The position numbers were made by a program, and so were the translations under genes. A stretch of DNA of 64,000 nucleotides, taken from assembly GCA_012840085.1 (NCBI GenBank), contig DUMB01000098.1:1-64000 (forward strand). The letters run 5' to 3'. The notes under the pieces are model-generated. The model was not told the origin of the DNA. It did not search any database and saw only the letters and a program-made list of their open reading frames with translations. Positions 1 through 7,661 of the stretch are shown one piece after another. The stretch's first letter is position 1. Every line of letters starts with the position of its first letter. Origin of the DNA: Clostridiaceae bacterium. Its GTDB lineage: Bacteria > Bacillota > Clostridia > Acetivibrionales > DUMB01.

Positions 1-2
1 AC

Positions 3-185
3 GTAAACGTTGTGCCATTTACAGATGAAGCAGAAATATCCGGCTATGCAAAAGAAGCAGTAGCAGCAATACAGAAGGCAGGAATTATCAAAGGAACAGG
101 TGACGGAAGATTTGCACCGAAGAACAACACAACAAGAGCTGAAGCTGCTGCGATAATCTACAGGCTGTTTGAAAAAATCAGGTAA
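3..185 (+). CDS. C-terminal end of an S-layer homology (SLH) domain protein (5' end outside window)
   Basis: An open frame runs in from the window edge and ends with TAA at 183-185, giving 60 residues. The visible part matches the end of an SLH repeat: PFTDEAEISGYA, then AIQKAGIIKGTGDGRFAP, then TRAEAAAIIYRLFE. SLH domains bind pyruvylated secondary cell-wall polymer and hold surface proteins on Gram-positive cells. The rest of the protein, including any enzymatic or binding domain, is not visible. A strong hairpin follows 46 nt after the stop. The protein at 53755 also ends in SLH repeats, so the organism uses this anchoring route more than once. The SLH call is secure for this fragment, but nothing can be said about overall function. 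Confidence 0.85.
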   Translation, partial: VNVVPFTDEAEISGYAKEAVAAIQKAGIIKGTGDGRFAPKNNTTRAEAAAIIYRLFEKIR

Positions 186-231
186 TTGAATCTCTTTAAT
201 CATCTATGCATTTGGATCCTGAGCGGTATAA

Positions 232-266
232 GACAAACACCCCCAAATAAGCCGGGGGTGTTTGTC
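232..266 (+). terminator. Strong hairpin after the SLH gene, probable terminator
   Basis: A perfect 13-bp inverted repeat pairs 232-244 (GACAAACACCCCC) with 254-266 around a 9-nt loop. The following sequence is only moderately T-rich, so this may act as a bidirectional or factor-assisted terminator. Confidence 0.75.
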
Positions 267-395
267 ATAACTTGATTCCTTATGTTGTTGATTGTTAGAA
301 GAAGAGAACCTGATATTTTTCCATGTTCTACCGATAAAATTCTCTTCGGTATATTTTGAGAATACAGTTTCTACAGTTCTGCAACAAAAGTTGGG

Positions 396-437
396 GCGGC
401 TGAACTCAAAATTAGTTCAGCTGCTCTTACTTTTTTT
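396..437 (+). terminator. Second, orphan rho-independent terminator
   Basis: An 11-bp stem (396-406 with 414-424, one G-U pair) with a 7-nt loop is followed by a T-rich tract at 425-437. No convincing gene lies between this and the upstream terminator. It may end a short unannotated transcript or back up the first terminator. Confidence 0.6.
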
Positions 438-515
438 ATTCTATTATGAACATTCACTCATTGAGTTATCATAAAATGCAAGATATAATATATCCTACGC
501 ATCTTTATTGCCTTT

Positions 516-548
516 CTTCATAAAATCTCCACAAAAATTTGTTAAATT
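516..548 (+). promoter_or_regulatory. Candidate response-regulator box and promoter upstream of the DUF2318 gene
   Basis: This 33-nt stretch matches 28617-28649 at 29 of 33 positions. Both copies hold two imperfect TTCACA-like hexamers repeated at an 11-bp period, as expected for an OmpR/PhoB-family direct-repeat site, followed by TGTTAAATT. Here it sits 32 nt before the start codon at 581. The second copy lies upstream of a two-component system. Binding is inferred, not shown. Confidence 0.4.
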
Positions 549-580
549 CAGTGATAAATGATGAAAAGGGTGGTATAACA

Positions 581-1099
581 ATGGGTAAATCAGCTCTGAC
601 AAACAAAAAGATGCAAAAAGCACGGAAATCCAAAAAGAATACATTCGTGGCAGTTGGTGTAATTGCAGTTCTTATCATAGGCTTAATTATTGCCAAATTA
701 AGTGCAGGCGGTGCAGATACAACAGGATCAGCATCAGGTGATTTAAAAATACCAAAGAGTGAAGTCACTGAAACAGCCAAATTTTATCTTTATAAGGCAG
801 GCAAGACAAGCATGGAAGTCATGGCCGTAAAAGCAAGTGACGGAACGATAAGGACAGCATTTAACACTTGCCAGATATGTTTTAATTCCGGAAGAGGTTA
901 TTACGAGCAGCAGGGTGAAGAACTGGTATGCCAGAATTGCGGTAACAGGTTCCATATTGACCAGATAGAAAAGATAAGAGGCGGCTGTAATCCGGTTCCT
1001 ATTACGAAGGAAAATAAAACTGAGGATGACGAATATATTGTTATTTCACAGGCTTTCATGGAAGAGAACAAAAGCTTGTTCGGTAAATGGGGAAAGTAG
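581..1099 (+). CDS. DUF2318 membrane-anchored, cysteine-rich protein
   Basis: A 172-residue protein with a basic N-terminus (MGKSALTNKK), one membrane segment at about residues 22-40 (VAVGVIAVLIIGLIIAKL) and an exposed C-terminal domain. The domain contains CQICFNSGRGYY, then LVCQNCGNRFHID, then GGCNPVPI. The paired CxxC motifs and terminal Cys are the hallmark of DUF2318, thought to bind metal or an Fe-S centre. The open frame extends upstream to 539, but ATG 581 is preceded by AAAAGGGTGG at proper spacing, so it is taken as the start. The stop is 9 nt from the next gene, a copper-type HMA/SafE/cupredoxin protein, so the two are almost certainly co-transcribed. A role in metal handling or extracytoplasmic redox chemistry is likely; the exact function is unknown. 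Confidence 0.8.
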   Translation: MGKSALTNKKMQKARKSKKNTFVAVGVIAVLIIGLIIAKLSAGGADTTGSASGDLKIPKSEVTETAKFYLYKAGKTSMEVMAVKASDGTIRTAFNTCQICFNSGRGYYEQQGEELVCQNCGNRFHIDQIEKIRGGCNPVPITKENKTEDDEYIVISQAFMEENKSLFGKWGK

Positions 1100-1108
1100 G
1101 GGTACAAA

Positions 1109-2548
1109 ATGAAACAGAGATTGATACGAAAAGTGCTTCAAATAGAGGGCATGTCATGTACAAGCTGCGAAATGCGAATAGAGAATACTCTGAAAAAGCT
1201 TGATGGAGTAGTGGAAGCCAAGGCAATTTTCAGCAGTTCCAATGTTTACGTTACCTACGACGCAAATACGGTAGCTCTTGAACAAATTATTGAAACCATA
1301 GAAAAGCTGGACTATACAGTAAAGAATAAGCCTGGATCTGCGGCTGCTCCCAAAATAAACACAAAAAAACCAGCGGATGATAAAATGACAATCAATCAGC
1401 TGTTGGGAATCGGGATTATACTGTTTGCCCTCTATGTTATTATAAAGAGCACAGTGGGATTTAACTTTATACCGGAGATTAATCAATCAATGGGATATGG
1501 GATCATGTTTTTTGTTGGATTGCTGACTTCATTGCATTGTGTTGCCATGTGCGGAGGAATAAATTTATCTCAATGCGTTTCATATAAAGTTGATAACGGG
1601 AATCCCGGCAAACTTTCAAAATTAAGGTCAAGTTTGCTTTATAACAGCGGCAGGGTGATATCCTATACTGTAATAGGAGGTATTGTAGGAGCTTTGGGCT
1701 CCAGTATAAGCTTTTCAGGTGCCGCTAAGGGAATTGTAGCTATTATATCCGGTGTATTCATGGTGATTATGGGGCTAAATATGCTCAACATATTCCCATG
1801 GCTTAGAAAACTGAACCCCAGGATGCCTAAAATATTTGGAAACAAAATACACAATAACAACGGGAAGTATGGACCTTTTTATATTGGACTGCTAAATGGC
1901 TTAATACCGTGTGGTCCGCTTCAGGCGATGCAGATTTATGCTTTAGGTACCGGAAGTTTCGCTGCGGGGGCATTATCCATGTTTATGTTCAGTATTGGAA
2001 CTGTGCCTTTAATGTTTGGTTTAGGTGCAGTCAGCTCCATATTAAGCGGAAAATTCACTCACAAGACGATGAAAGTGAGTGCTGTATTGGTAATAGTGCT
2101 TGGAGTGGTCATGGCTAACAGAGGCTTGGCATTGTCAGGCTTTTCAATCCCATTTATGTCATTTGGTGTGAGCAGTGGCACCCAAAGCAGCGGTGTAGCA
2201 ACGGTACGGGACGGAGTTCAAATAGTTACTACAAATCTGTCATCAGGCAGCTATGAACCAATAACAGTACAAAAGGGTATACCTGTAAAGTGGACAATAA
2301 AGGCTAAGAAAGGTGATATAAATGGCTGTAACAATGAGATTATAATACCAAAATTTAATATAAGCAAGAAACTTGAGCCAGGTGACAATATCATTGAGTT
2401 TACTCCGGCACAAACCGGTACATTTGCATACAGCTGCTGGATGGGTATGATCAGGAGTAAAATTACTGTTGTTGACGATATTAACGAAATTGACACTGAA
2501 GCAATTAAAAATGAAGTAAGCCAATATGTTCCGGCTATCCTATCTTAG
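1109..2548 (+). CDS. HMA domain - SafE/UreH-like transporter - cupredoxin fusion protein
   Basis: A 479-residue three-part protein. Residues 1-75 form a heavy-metal-associated domain with the metal-binding GMSCTSC motif. Residues 90-350 hold about six membrane segments of the TauE/SafE or UreH-like type, including LHCVAMCGG and GLIPCGPLQAMQ with conserved Cys. Residues 370-460 form a cupredoxin-like domain with Cys and Met candidate ligands (GCNNEIIIPKF, then FAYSCWMGM). The known families suggest copper binding or translocation, with the soluble domains handing metal to or from the membrane part. The start ATG 1109 follows GTAGGGG. It is co-transcribed with the DUF2318 gene. The fusion itself is known in Firmicutes; its substrate is inferred to be copper or a related soft metal. 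Confidence 0.82.
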   Translation: MKQRLIRKVLQIEGMSCTSCEMRIENTLKKLDGVVEAKAIFSSSNVYVTYDANTVALEQIIETIEKLDYTVKNKPGSAAAPKINTKKPADDKMTINQLLGIGIILFALYVIIKSTVGFNFIPEINQSMGYGIMFFVGLLTSLHCVAMCGGINLSQCVSYKVDNGNPGKLSKLRSSLLYNSGRVISYTVIGGIVGALGSSISFSGAAKGIVAIISGVFMVIMGLNMLNIFPWLRKLNPRMPKIFGNKIHNNNGKYGPFYIGLLNGLIPCGPLQAMQIYALGTGSFAAGALSMFMFSIGTVPLMFGLGAVSSILSGKFTHKTMKVSAVLVIVLGVVMANRGLALSGFSIPFMSFGVSSGTQSSGVATVRDGVQIVTTNLSSGSYEPITVQKGIPVKWTIKAKKGDINGCNNEIIIPKFNISKKLEPGDNIIEFTPAQTGTFAYSCWMGMIRSKITVVDDINEIDTEAIKNEVSQYVPAILS

Positions 2549-2570
2549 CCTGATACCCTTTTACCATATG

Positions 2571-3452
2571 CTATCCTTTCTTTATCCTTCTGTAATCGGA
2601 CGGGGAGCTTCCCATTATTTTCTTAAATAATCTGGAAAAATAAAACTGATCACTGTATCCTATTTTTTCAGCAATTTCTGAAACAGACATGTCTGTAAAG
2701 TCAAGGTCGAAGCATGCTTTTTGGATTTTTAGCCGTATAAAGAAATCAATCGGAGAATATCCGGTTTTTTCCTTAAATATATCGGTAAGCTGAGTTTTCG
2801 AAAGATTGTTGTAGCTTGTTAAGTCGTTAAGAGTTAATCTCTTATCAATATTGTTTTTCATAAATTCGATACTGTTTTCAACATATGCAGTTTTCCTATC
2901 CTTTTGACCGTATTTGTTATAGGGCATAAACAACGCGGTTGCCAGAAAATAACTCAAACTGGAGCAGGCATATATGATGTTGCTTATAACCGAACCTCTT
3001 GACAACGCATCAAAAATTTCATCAAAGAGATGTATAAGAACAGGCAAGGTTGATAAAGGCACATCTATCAAGGTGATGGTACCGGTATTCCGGACAAAAT
3101 GGCTGTCTGTCTCTCCTTTAAAATGCATCCAGTAAATATCCCATGGATTTTCGTCATTGGAGCCATAAATGTGCGGTAAGTCTTTAGGTATTATCAGTAA
3201 AGTATTTTTGCAAATTCTTGTTTTTTTTCCGTCTATAATGACGAAGCCCTCACCATTGGTACAGTAAATCAGAATATTTTGCCTGCAGCCCTCTTTCCTT
3301 TCAATATAGTGATATTTAGCATGCGGAAAAAAACCTATATCAGTAATAAACAGATTCTTAATAAAAGGATACCTGGAAATATTGTTTATAATCTCTTCCG
3401 GCAAAATAAGCATTTTTTGATTTTTAAAGGTGTGTGCAACATACGGTTTCAT
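2571..3452 (-). CDS. AraC-family transcriptional regulator
   Basis: A 293-residue protein. The N-terminal part (about 20-160) is a cupin-type AraC_binding sensor domain with GEGFVIIDGKK and PKDLPHIYG. The C-terminal part (about 190-290) is the double helix-turn-helix of AraC/XylS proteins: LTLNDLTSYNNLSKTQLTDIF, then MSVSEIAEKIGYSDQFYFSRL, ending FKKIMGSSPSDYRR. Its family usually senses a sugar or small metabolite and activates neighbouring catabolic genes. It is transcribed divergently from the uroporphyrinogen-decarboxylase-like gene, separated by 234 nt that hold a structured leader, so that gene is its most likely target. The effector cannot be read from sequence. Confidence 0.9.
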   Translation of the reverse strand: MKPYVAHTFKNQKMLILPEEIINNISRYPFIKNLFITDIGFFPHAKYHYIERKEGCRQNILIYCTNGEGFVIIDGKKTRICKNTLLIIPKDLPHIYGSNDENPWDIYWMHFKGETDSHFVRNTGTITLIDVPLSTLPVLIHLFDEIFDALSRGSVISNIIYACSSLSYFLATALFMPYNKYGQKDRKTAYVENSIEFMKNNIDKRLTLNDLTSYNNLSKTQLTDIFKEKTGYSPIDFFIRLKIQKACFDLDFTDMSVSEIAEKIGYSDQFYFSRLFKKIMGSSPSDYRRIKKG

Positions 3453-3582
3453 AAGCTAATTATATTATCCGGGGCAAAAAATATCAACAGCAATACCGGA
3501 ATATAGTCCATCTAATAAGTTATAATGTGCATTTGTTGATAATGTTTTATATGGTATATTCAGGTTAGTCCCAATATAACAA

Positions 3583-3680
3583 GGTGCTTTGTGGGAAGCA
3601 CCCTGCCTGTACAGAGGGAGCATAAACCGGCCATCACTTCAATGGTAGGTTTCATTTAGCGAGCAAGTGCTTTGGGAGGT
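3583..3680 (+). promoter_or_regulatory. Structured leader with mutually exclusive pairings (possible riboswitch or attenuator)
   Basis: GGTGCTT (3583-3589) pairs perfectly with AAGCACC (3596-3602). A second hairpin joins AAACC and CCAT (about 3624-3634) to ATGG and GGTTT (about 3642-3652). The AAGCAC strand can also pair with GTGCTT at 3667-3672, directly beside the GGGAGG ribosome binding site (3674-3679). The two pairings exclude each other, which is switch-like. It does not match a riboswitch class I can name; cobalamin-box features are absent. Confidence 0.35.
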
Positions 3681-3686
3681 TATAAT

Positions 3687-4946
3687 ATGTATAGCTTTTA
3701 TATTACGTCTGAAGATCGTAAAATACTTCGTGAACTGGCAAAAAAGCAGTTGGAGTATTCACAGCTGCCTGTAATGAAAGAGCGCATGGAGCAATGGTAT
3801 AAGCATAATGAATGCGAAGGTGAGAGACCAATGATCCATGTGGAAATTTGGACATTTGAACGGGATATTATTCCGGAACTGAAATGTCAAACAGCGACAG
3901 GCCGTACCATTGAACTGGAGCTGTATCGCAATTTCATCAATTATGAGAGAATTGATGATGACAGGATTGTCCCACCCTATTACTCAATCAGATGGGATAC
4001 CTGGTTTCAATTATTCGGCGTCACAATAGAAAAAGAGCACGCAGTGAATTCCAAAGGGGACGACCTGGGGCACAGGTTTAAGTATATAATAAATGATCTT
4101 GAAGAAGATTTCCCAAAGCTGGGCCCTTCAAAATACGGGGTTGACAGAGAGAAAACCCTGGCATGGAAAGAGTTTCTTGAGAACATATTCGGCGATATCC
4201 TGCCGGTAAAAATCGCCGGTAATTGTTTGGTTGCTGTTCCGACCCAGGATATTGTTCACATGATGGGTATGGAAAATATGCTCTTTTCCATGTATGACTA
4301 TCCAGACACATTTCATGCATTGATGAAGAGAATTACAGACGATTATATTGAATACTTCAAGTGGCTGGAGACAGAGGGGCTGCTTTTGCCTGCAGCATCC
4401 TATGAGTTGTGCAATCAGGGAACATTCTGTTTTACCCGTGAACTTCCCCAGGAACCGGTACCGGGGAAAAAGCTGGCCACAAAGGATTCATGGGGTTACA
4501 TGGATTCTCAGGAGACAGTTGGAATATCACCGGATATGTATGAAGAATTCATTTTTCCCTACTACAAAAGAGTATCTGATTTATTCGGACTCTTCTCCTA
4601 TGGGTGCTGTGAGCCCGTTGATCCGGTCTGGGACAATTGCCTGAGCAAGTGTGAAAACTTACGCAAAATTTCAATTTCGCCCTGGTGCAACGAAGAGGCA
4701 ATGGGAGAAAAACTTAAGGGCAGAAAGGTGATCTATCACCGCAAACCTTCCCCGAATTTTATCGGCGTGGGAAAGGACCTGGACGAGGAGGCCTGGCGGC
4801 AGCATATTATAAAGACACTAAAGGCAGCACAGGGATGCCACCTTGAAATAACGCAAAGAGATGTTTACTCACTGGGAGGAGATGTCGAAAAGCCCCGTAA
4901 GGCAGTAAGAATAATCAGAGAATGTATAGATGAATACTGGAAATAG
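3687..4946 (+). CDS. Uroporphyrinogen decarboxylase (URO-D) family protein
   Basis: A protein of about 419 residues related to the URO-D/corrinoid methyltransferase superfamily, larger than true HemE (about 350). It shows the TIM-barrel pattern of this family in Firmicutes: an N-terminal helical region (EYSQLPVMKERM), LFSMYDYPDTFHALM, then YGCCEPVDPVWD and HLEITQRDVYSLGGD near the C-terminus. HemE substrate residues are not obvious, so heme synthesis is unlikely. Relatives are often linked to methyl transfer or to AraC-regulated catabolic loci. The frame opens with TTG at 3672, but ATG 3687 is preceded by GGGAGG and is chosen. It stands alone between a divergent AraC regulator and a terminator. 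The substrate is unknown. Confidence 0.8.
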   Translation: MYSFYITSEDRKILRELAKKQLEYSQLPVMKERMEQWYKHNECEGERPMIHVEIWTFERDIIPELKCQTATGRTIELELYRNFINYERIDDDRIVPPYYSIRWDTWFQLFGVTIEKEHAVNSKGDDLGHRFKYIINDLEEDFPKLGPSKYGVDREKTLAWKEFLENIFGDILPVKIAGNCLVAVPTQDIVHMMGMENMLFSMYDYPDTFHALMKRITDDYIEYFKWLETEGLLLPAASYELCNQGTFCFTRELPQEPVPGKKLATKDSWGYMDSQETVGISPDMYEEFIFPYYKRVSDLFGLFSYGCCEPVDPVWDNCLSKCENLRKISISPWCNEEAMGEKLKGRKVIYHRKPSPNFIGVGKDLDEEAWRQHIIKTLKAAQGCHLEITQRDVYSLGGDVEKPRKAVRIIRECIDEYWK

Positions 4947-5018
4947 ATTTGGTCCTGTCCATGTAATAGGATTAATTCTGCCCATGTAAGAAAACAGTGA
5001 ACCATCCTATACGCCATT

Positions 5019-5066
5019 GAGCAGAAACATGAGCAGAAACAGGAACGGAAACAGGAACGGCAAAAA
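5019..5066. repeat. 12-bp tandem repeat, four degenerate units
   Basis: Consecutive 12-mers GAGCAGAAACAT, GAGCAGAAACAG, GAACGGAAACAG and a decayed fourth unit lie in the 3' region of the URO-D-like gene, before its terminator. Confidence 0.75.
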
Positions 5067-5098
5067 CTCCTGTTCAATCATGTAGCAGCAATAATGCC

Positions 5099-5169
5099 AT
5101 GCAATATCTTAAAATGATTAACACTATGCAACATCTCAAGATGATTAACACCATGCAACAATCTGAGAT
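5099..5169. repeat. 27-bp tandem repeat, two full units and a partial one
   Basis: ATGCAAYATCTYAARATGATTAACAC repeats at 5099-5125 and 5126-5152, followed by a partial unit at 5153-5169. It lies directly upstream of the terminator at 5189. Confidence 0.75.
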
Positions 5170-5188
5170 ATCTGAGATAAATAAAAGG

Positions 5189-5226
5189 GCTTGATTCAAA
5201 AATACTGAATCAGGCTTTTTTATTTG
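5189..5226 (+). terminator. Rho-independent terminator of the URO-D-like gene
   Basis: A 10-bp stem pairs GCTTGATTCA (5189-5198) with TGAATCAGGC (5206-5215) around a 7-nt loop and is followed by TTTTTTATTT. Confidence 0.85.
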
Positions 5227-5243
5227 CGCGTACGACATGGCAT

Positions 5244-5420
5244 GTGCGCGACCTAGTCAGTGAAAGCCCGTTTCGGGATGGTGATAGCACCAACCGTTGC
5301 CAGACGGCTAAAGATTGCTATGAAAGGGTTACAACACCAAACGCAAGCCTGATAGTGGAGGTACGTTGCGGAAGACGATAACACCAACCGCTTACCGAAG
5401 ACAAGGGCTTTAACGTCTAC
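5244..5420 (+). mobile_element. Possible 5' remnant of a group II intron
   Basis: The stretch begins GTGCGCGACC and continues CAGTGAAAGCCCG, resembling the GUGCG 5' end and early domain I of bacterial group II introns. Structured GC-richer sequence follows, unlike its flanks. There is no intron-encoded reverse transcriptase and no recognisable domain V before manC, so only a decayed fragment could remain. An unrelated structured RNA is an alternative. Confidence 0.35.
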
Positions 5421-5572
5421 ATAAACATTCTTATAGGAACCTTATTGGTTCAATTTACATAATATAAAATAAACTGTAATTTGTGTCTCAAAAAGAGATG
5501 CAAAGTTCAGTATTGGTACAGCAGTTACAAACACAGCGATTGAAGAATGTATTGATTAAGGAGTGTAAGAAT

Positions 5573-6682
5573 ATGCAAAAATATGCCGTACTCATGGCAG
5601 GTGGTTCGGGAACCAGGCTTTGGCCTATTTCAAAGGAAGCCAGTCCGAAACAGTTCATTCCCATAGAGGATGACAAATCCATGCTGGTTCATACTATTGA
5701 ACGCTTGTGCAAGGTTGTTCTTCCTGAGCAATGCTTTATTATAACAAACCGTAATTTATCGGATATTACAAAAAGGACGGCAGGGGAATACATCCCGGAG
5801 GGGAATATACTGTTGGAGCCGGAGAGAAAAAATACCGCTGCATGTATTGCTTATGCAACGATTTTGCTGCAGAAAAGGTATAAGGAAGGAATTCTGTGCT
5901 TTGTACCGGCAGATGGGTACGTAAAAGATACGGAGAGCTATGCTGAAGCTTTGCAGTTGGCATTCGACACAGCTGAACGGCTCAATTGCCTTGTCATCAT
6001 CGGAGTCAAACCTGCTTACCCTGCAACCGGATATGGCTATATACACGTTGAACCTGTGACAAGTGCAGATGTGAAAGTATCACCGGTGTTGAAATTTATT
6101 GAAAAACCAACCCTGGAAAAGGCCCAGGAGCTTGTTAAATCAGATGATTACTTGTGGAACTGTGGTATTGTGGTTGGGACAATGGATGCCATTATAAGGA
6201 ATATAAAAGAATACCTTCCGGAACACTACCATAAGCTTTCGAATGCATTGAGAAAAGAGGAAGATAAAGCTGAAGATGAATATGAAGCCAAAAATGGATC
6301 GGAAGTTTCAACTTCTGTTGAGAAGGCATACCGTGAGCTTCAAAGCATTTCCTTTGATAACGGTGTACTTGAAAAATGCGCTTCTTCGCTTTATGCCGTA
6401 AGGGCATCCTTTGGCTGGGACGATATCGGCAGCATAGATGCATTGGCTAAAATTCTGGAAGCTGATTCCGAAGGCAATCAGGTAAAGGGACGACATGTAG
6501 GAATCAATACAACAAATTCAGTCATCTATGGGAAAGATGTCGCCATTTGTACTATAGATGTCAATAACATGATTGTGGTTGGCACAAAAGACGAAGTGCT
6601 GGTTTGTCCCAAGGATAAATCTCAGGAGATCAGAATTCTTGTAGATAAATTGAAGAAGCAAGGTCACGAGGATCTCCTATAA
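5573..6682 (+). CDS. manC: Mannose-1-phosphate guanylyltransferase (GDP-mannose pyrophosphorylase)
   Basis: A protein of about 369 residues that converts mannose-1-phosphate and GTP to GDP-mannose. The nucleotidyltransferase signature MAGGSGTRLWPISKEASPKQF (shown here only in part) lies at residues 7-27, followed by EPERKNTAACIAYA, a sugar-binding FIEKP and FGWDDIGS. This is the single-domain form, without a phosphomannose isomerase fusion. The open frame starts at 5483, but ATG 5573 follows AAGGAGTG and puts the nucleotide-binding loop at the normal distance, so it is preferred. It heads a run of same-strand genes to 15719. With gmd and fcl on the opposite strand it would supply GDP-L-fucose to the glycosyltransferases that follow. 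Confidence 0.92.
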   Translation: MQKYAVLMAGGSGTRLWPISKEASPKQFIPIEDDKSMLVHTIERLCKVVLPEQCFIITNRNLSDITKRTAGEYIPEGNILLEPERKNTAACIAYATILLQKRYKEGILCFVPADGYVKDTESYAEALQLAFDTAERLNCLVIIGVKPAYPATGYGYIHVEPVTSADVKVSPVLKFIEKPTLEKAQELVKSDDYLWNCGIVVGTMDAIIRNIKEYLPEHYHKLSNALRKEEDKAEDEYEAKNGSEVSTSVEKAYRELQSISFDNGVLEKCASSLYAVRASFGWDDIGSIDALAKILEADSEGNQVKGRHVGINTTNSVIYGKDVAICTIDVNNMIVVGTKDEVLVCPKDKSQEIRILVDKLKKQGHEDLL

Positions 6683-6720
6683 GGATCTGGCCATATAACT
6701 ATATAGGAGGGAAAAAACGT

Positions 6721-7641
6721 ATGAAAAAAACAAAGTTTTTATTAATAAGAGAAATTGGCCAAGGATTATGGAACGAATTGCACCATGTTCTGACCCAGTT
6801 GCTTGTTGCTGAAATCATGCAAAGGATTCCTGTTGTTTACTGGGGTAAAGGCTCTCTGTATGCCTCATCCGGCTGTTTCAATGCATTTGAACAGTTTTTT
6901 CTGCCAATATCAAGCTATAGCATACATGATCTTGCGAAGGAGGAGTTTTCCTTTCACCCTGAAGGTTGGAACAGCGCGAATATCCTGATGCCTGCTCAGG
7001 GGTACTCCATTGATGACAAGCATGTGGCAGGTCCTTTGGAAGAGTGTGGTGCGGATGTATGTGTCAGGTCTGCCTATGTAGATGTGGAAAAAATCATCCC
7101 TTTGATACCGGAAGAGAATCCGCTCTTCGGTCTGAATCGAAGGGATTTGTTTCATCATTTAATAAACAAATACATCCGGCTTCAAAAGGAAGCCCAATCA
7201 TTTATCGATGCTTTCTACGATGAGCATATGAAAGATACTGCCTTTCTGGCAGTACATATCCGAAGCAGCGATAAAATTGCGGAAGTACAGCACCTGCATG
7301 AGTTAAATGGCAGATACACCCTGGAAATAGAAAAGATTCTGCAGGCAAATCCGGGTATACGTATATTTTTGATGACCGACTGTATTGAAATTCTGGAAGA
7401 GTACAAAAAAAGGTATGGAAAGCTTTTAATCCATACCGACTGCAGAAGAGTTCCCAAGGATGGCCTGGGAGTCCATTTTCAGGAATACCCGGACAACAAG
7501 ATGAAGGGCCTGGAAATAATCCGGGACACATGGCTTGCCGCAAGATGTGACTTTTTTATAGGCAACGGATATTCCAACGTATCGGCAGCCATAAGTGAAC
7601 TAAAGAATTGGGAGAATGACAGAATCAAGCTCTTATATTAG
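6721..7641 (+). CDS. Putative fucosyltransferase, O-fucosyltransferase/NodZ-FUT8-like superfamily (paralogue 1)
   Basis: A 306-residue soluble protein with no signal peptide. It shares its N-terminus (KFLLIREIGQGLWNELHHVL, QLLVAEIMQRIPVVYW) with the proteins at 11023, 12194 and 13245. Two features point to GDP-fucose-dependent transferases of the GT23/GT65-like fold: a central AVHIRSSDK, matching the HxRxxDK nucleotide-sugar motif of NodZ/FUT8, and the C-terminal DFFIGNGYSNVSAAI, which resembles the family's end motif. LMTDCIEILEEY occupies the family's TDD region. The GDP-fucose genes in the same locus support this. The acceptor is unknown; a cytoplasmic spore-surface protein is plausible. 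ATG 6721 follows AGGAGGG. The precise GT family is inference. Confidence 0.7.
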   Translation: MKKTKFLLIREIGQGLWNELHHVLTQLLVAEIMQRIPVVYWGKGSLYASSGCFNAFEQFFLPISSYSIHDLAKEEFSFHPEGWNSANILMPAQGYSIDDKHVAGPLEECGADVCVRSAYVDVEKIIPLIPEENPLFGLNRRDLFHHLINKYIRLQKEAQSFIDAFYDEHMKDTAFLAVHIRSSDKIAEVQHLHELNGRYTLEIEKILQANPGIRIFLMTDCIEILEEYKKRYGKLLIHTDCRRVPKDGLGVHFQEYPDNKMKGLEIIRDTWLAARCDFFIGNGYSNVSAAISELKNWENDRIKLLY

Positions 7642-7661
7642 GAGAAAGGAGCGATAATGTT

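Noticed and set aside
292-474. 60-codon frame near the left end
   Set aside because: It runs through a terminator hairpin, lacks a ribosome binding site and reads like noncoding AT-rich sequence.
3583-3680. Cobalamin riboswitch before the URO-D-like gene
   Set aside because: A GGGAA segment and some spacing look similar, but the GCC-ACTG B12 box and the required P3-P6 core are absent, so only a generic structured leader is reported.
3687-4946. Authentic heme-pathway HemE
   Set aside because: The protein is longer than HemE, lacks its clear substrate-binding signatures and has no heme-synthesis neighbours.
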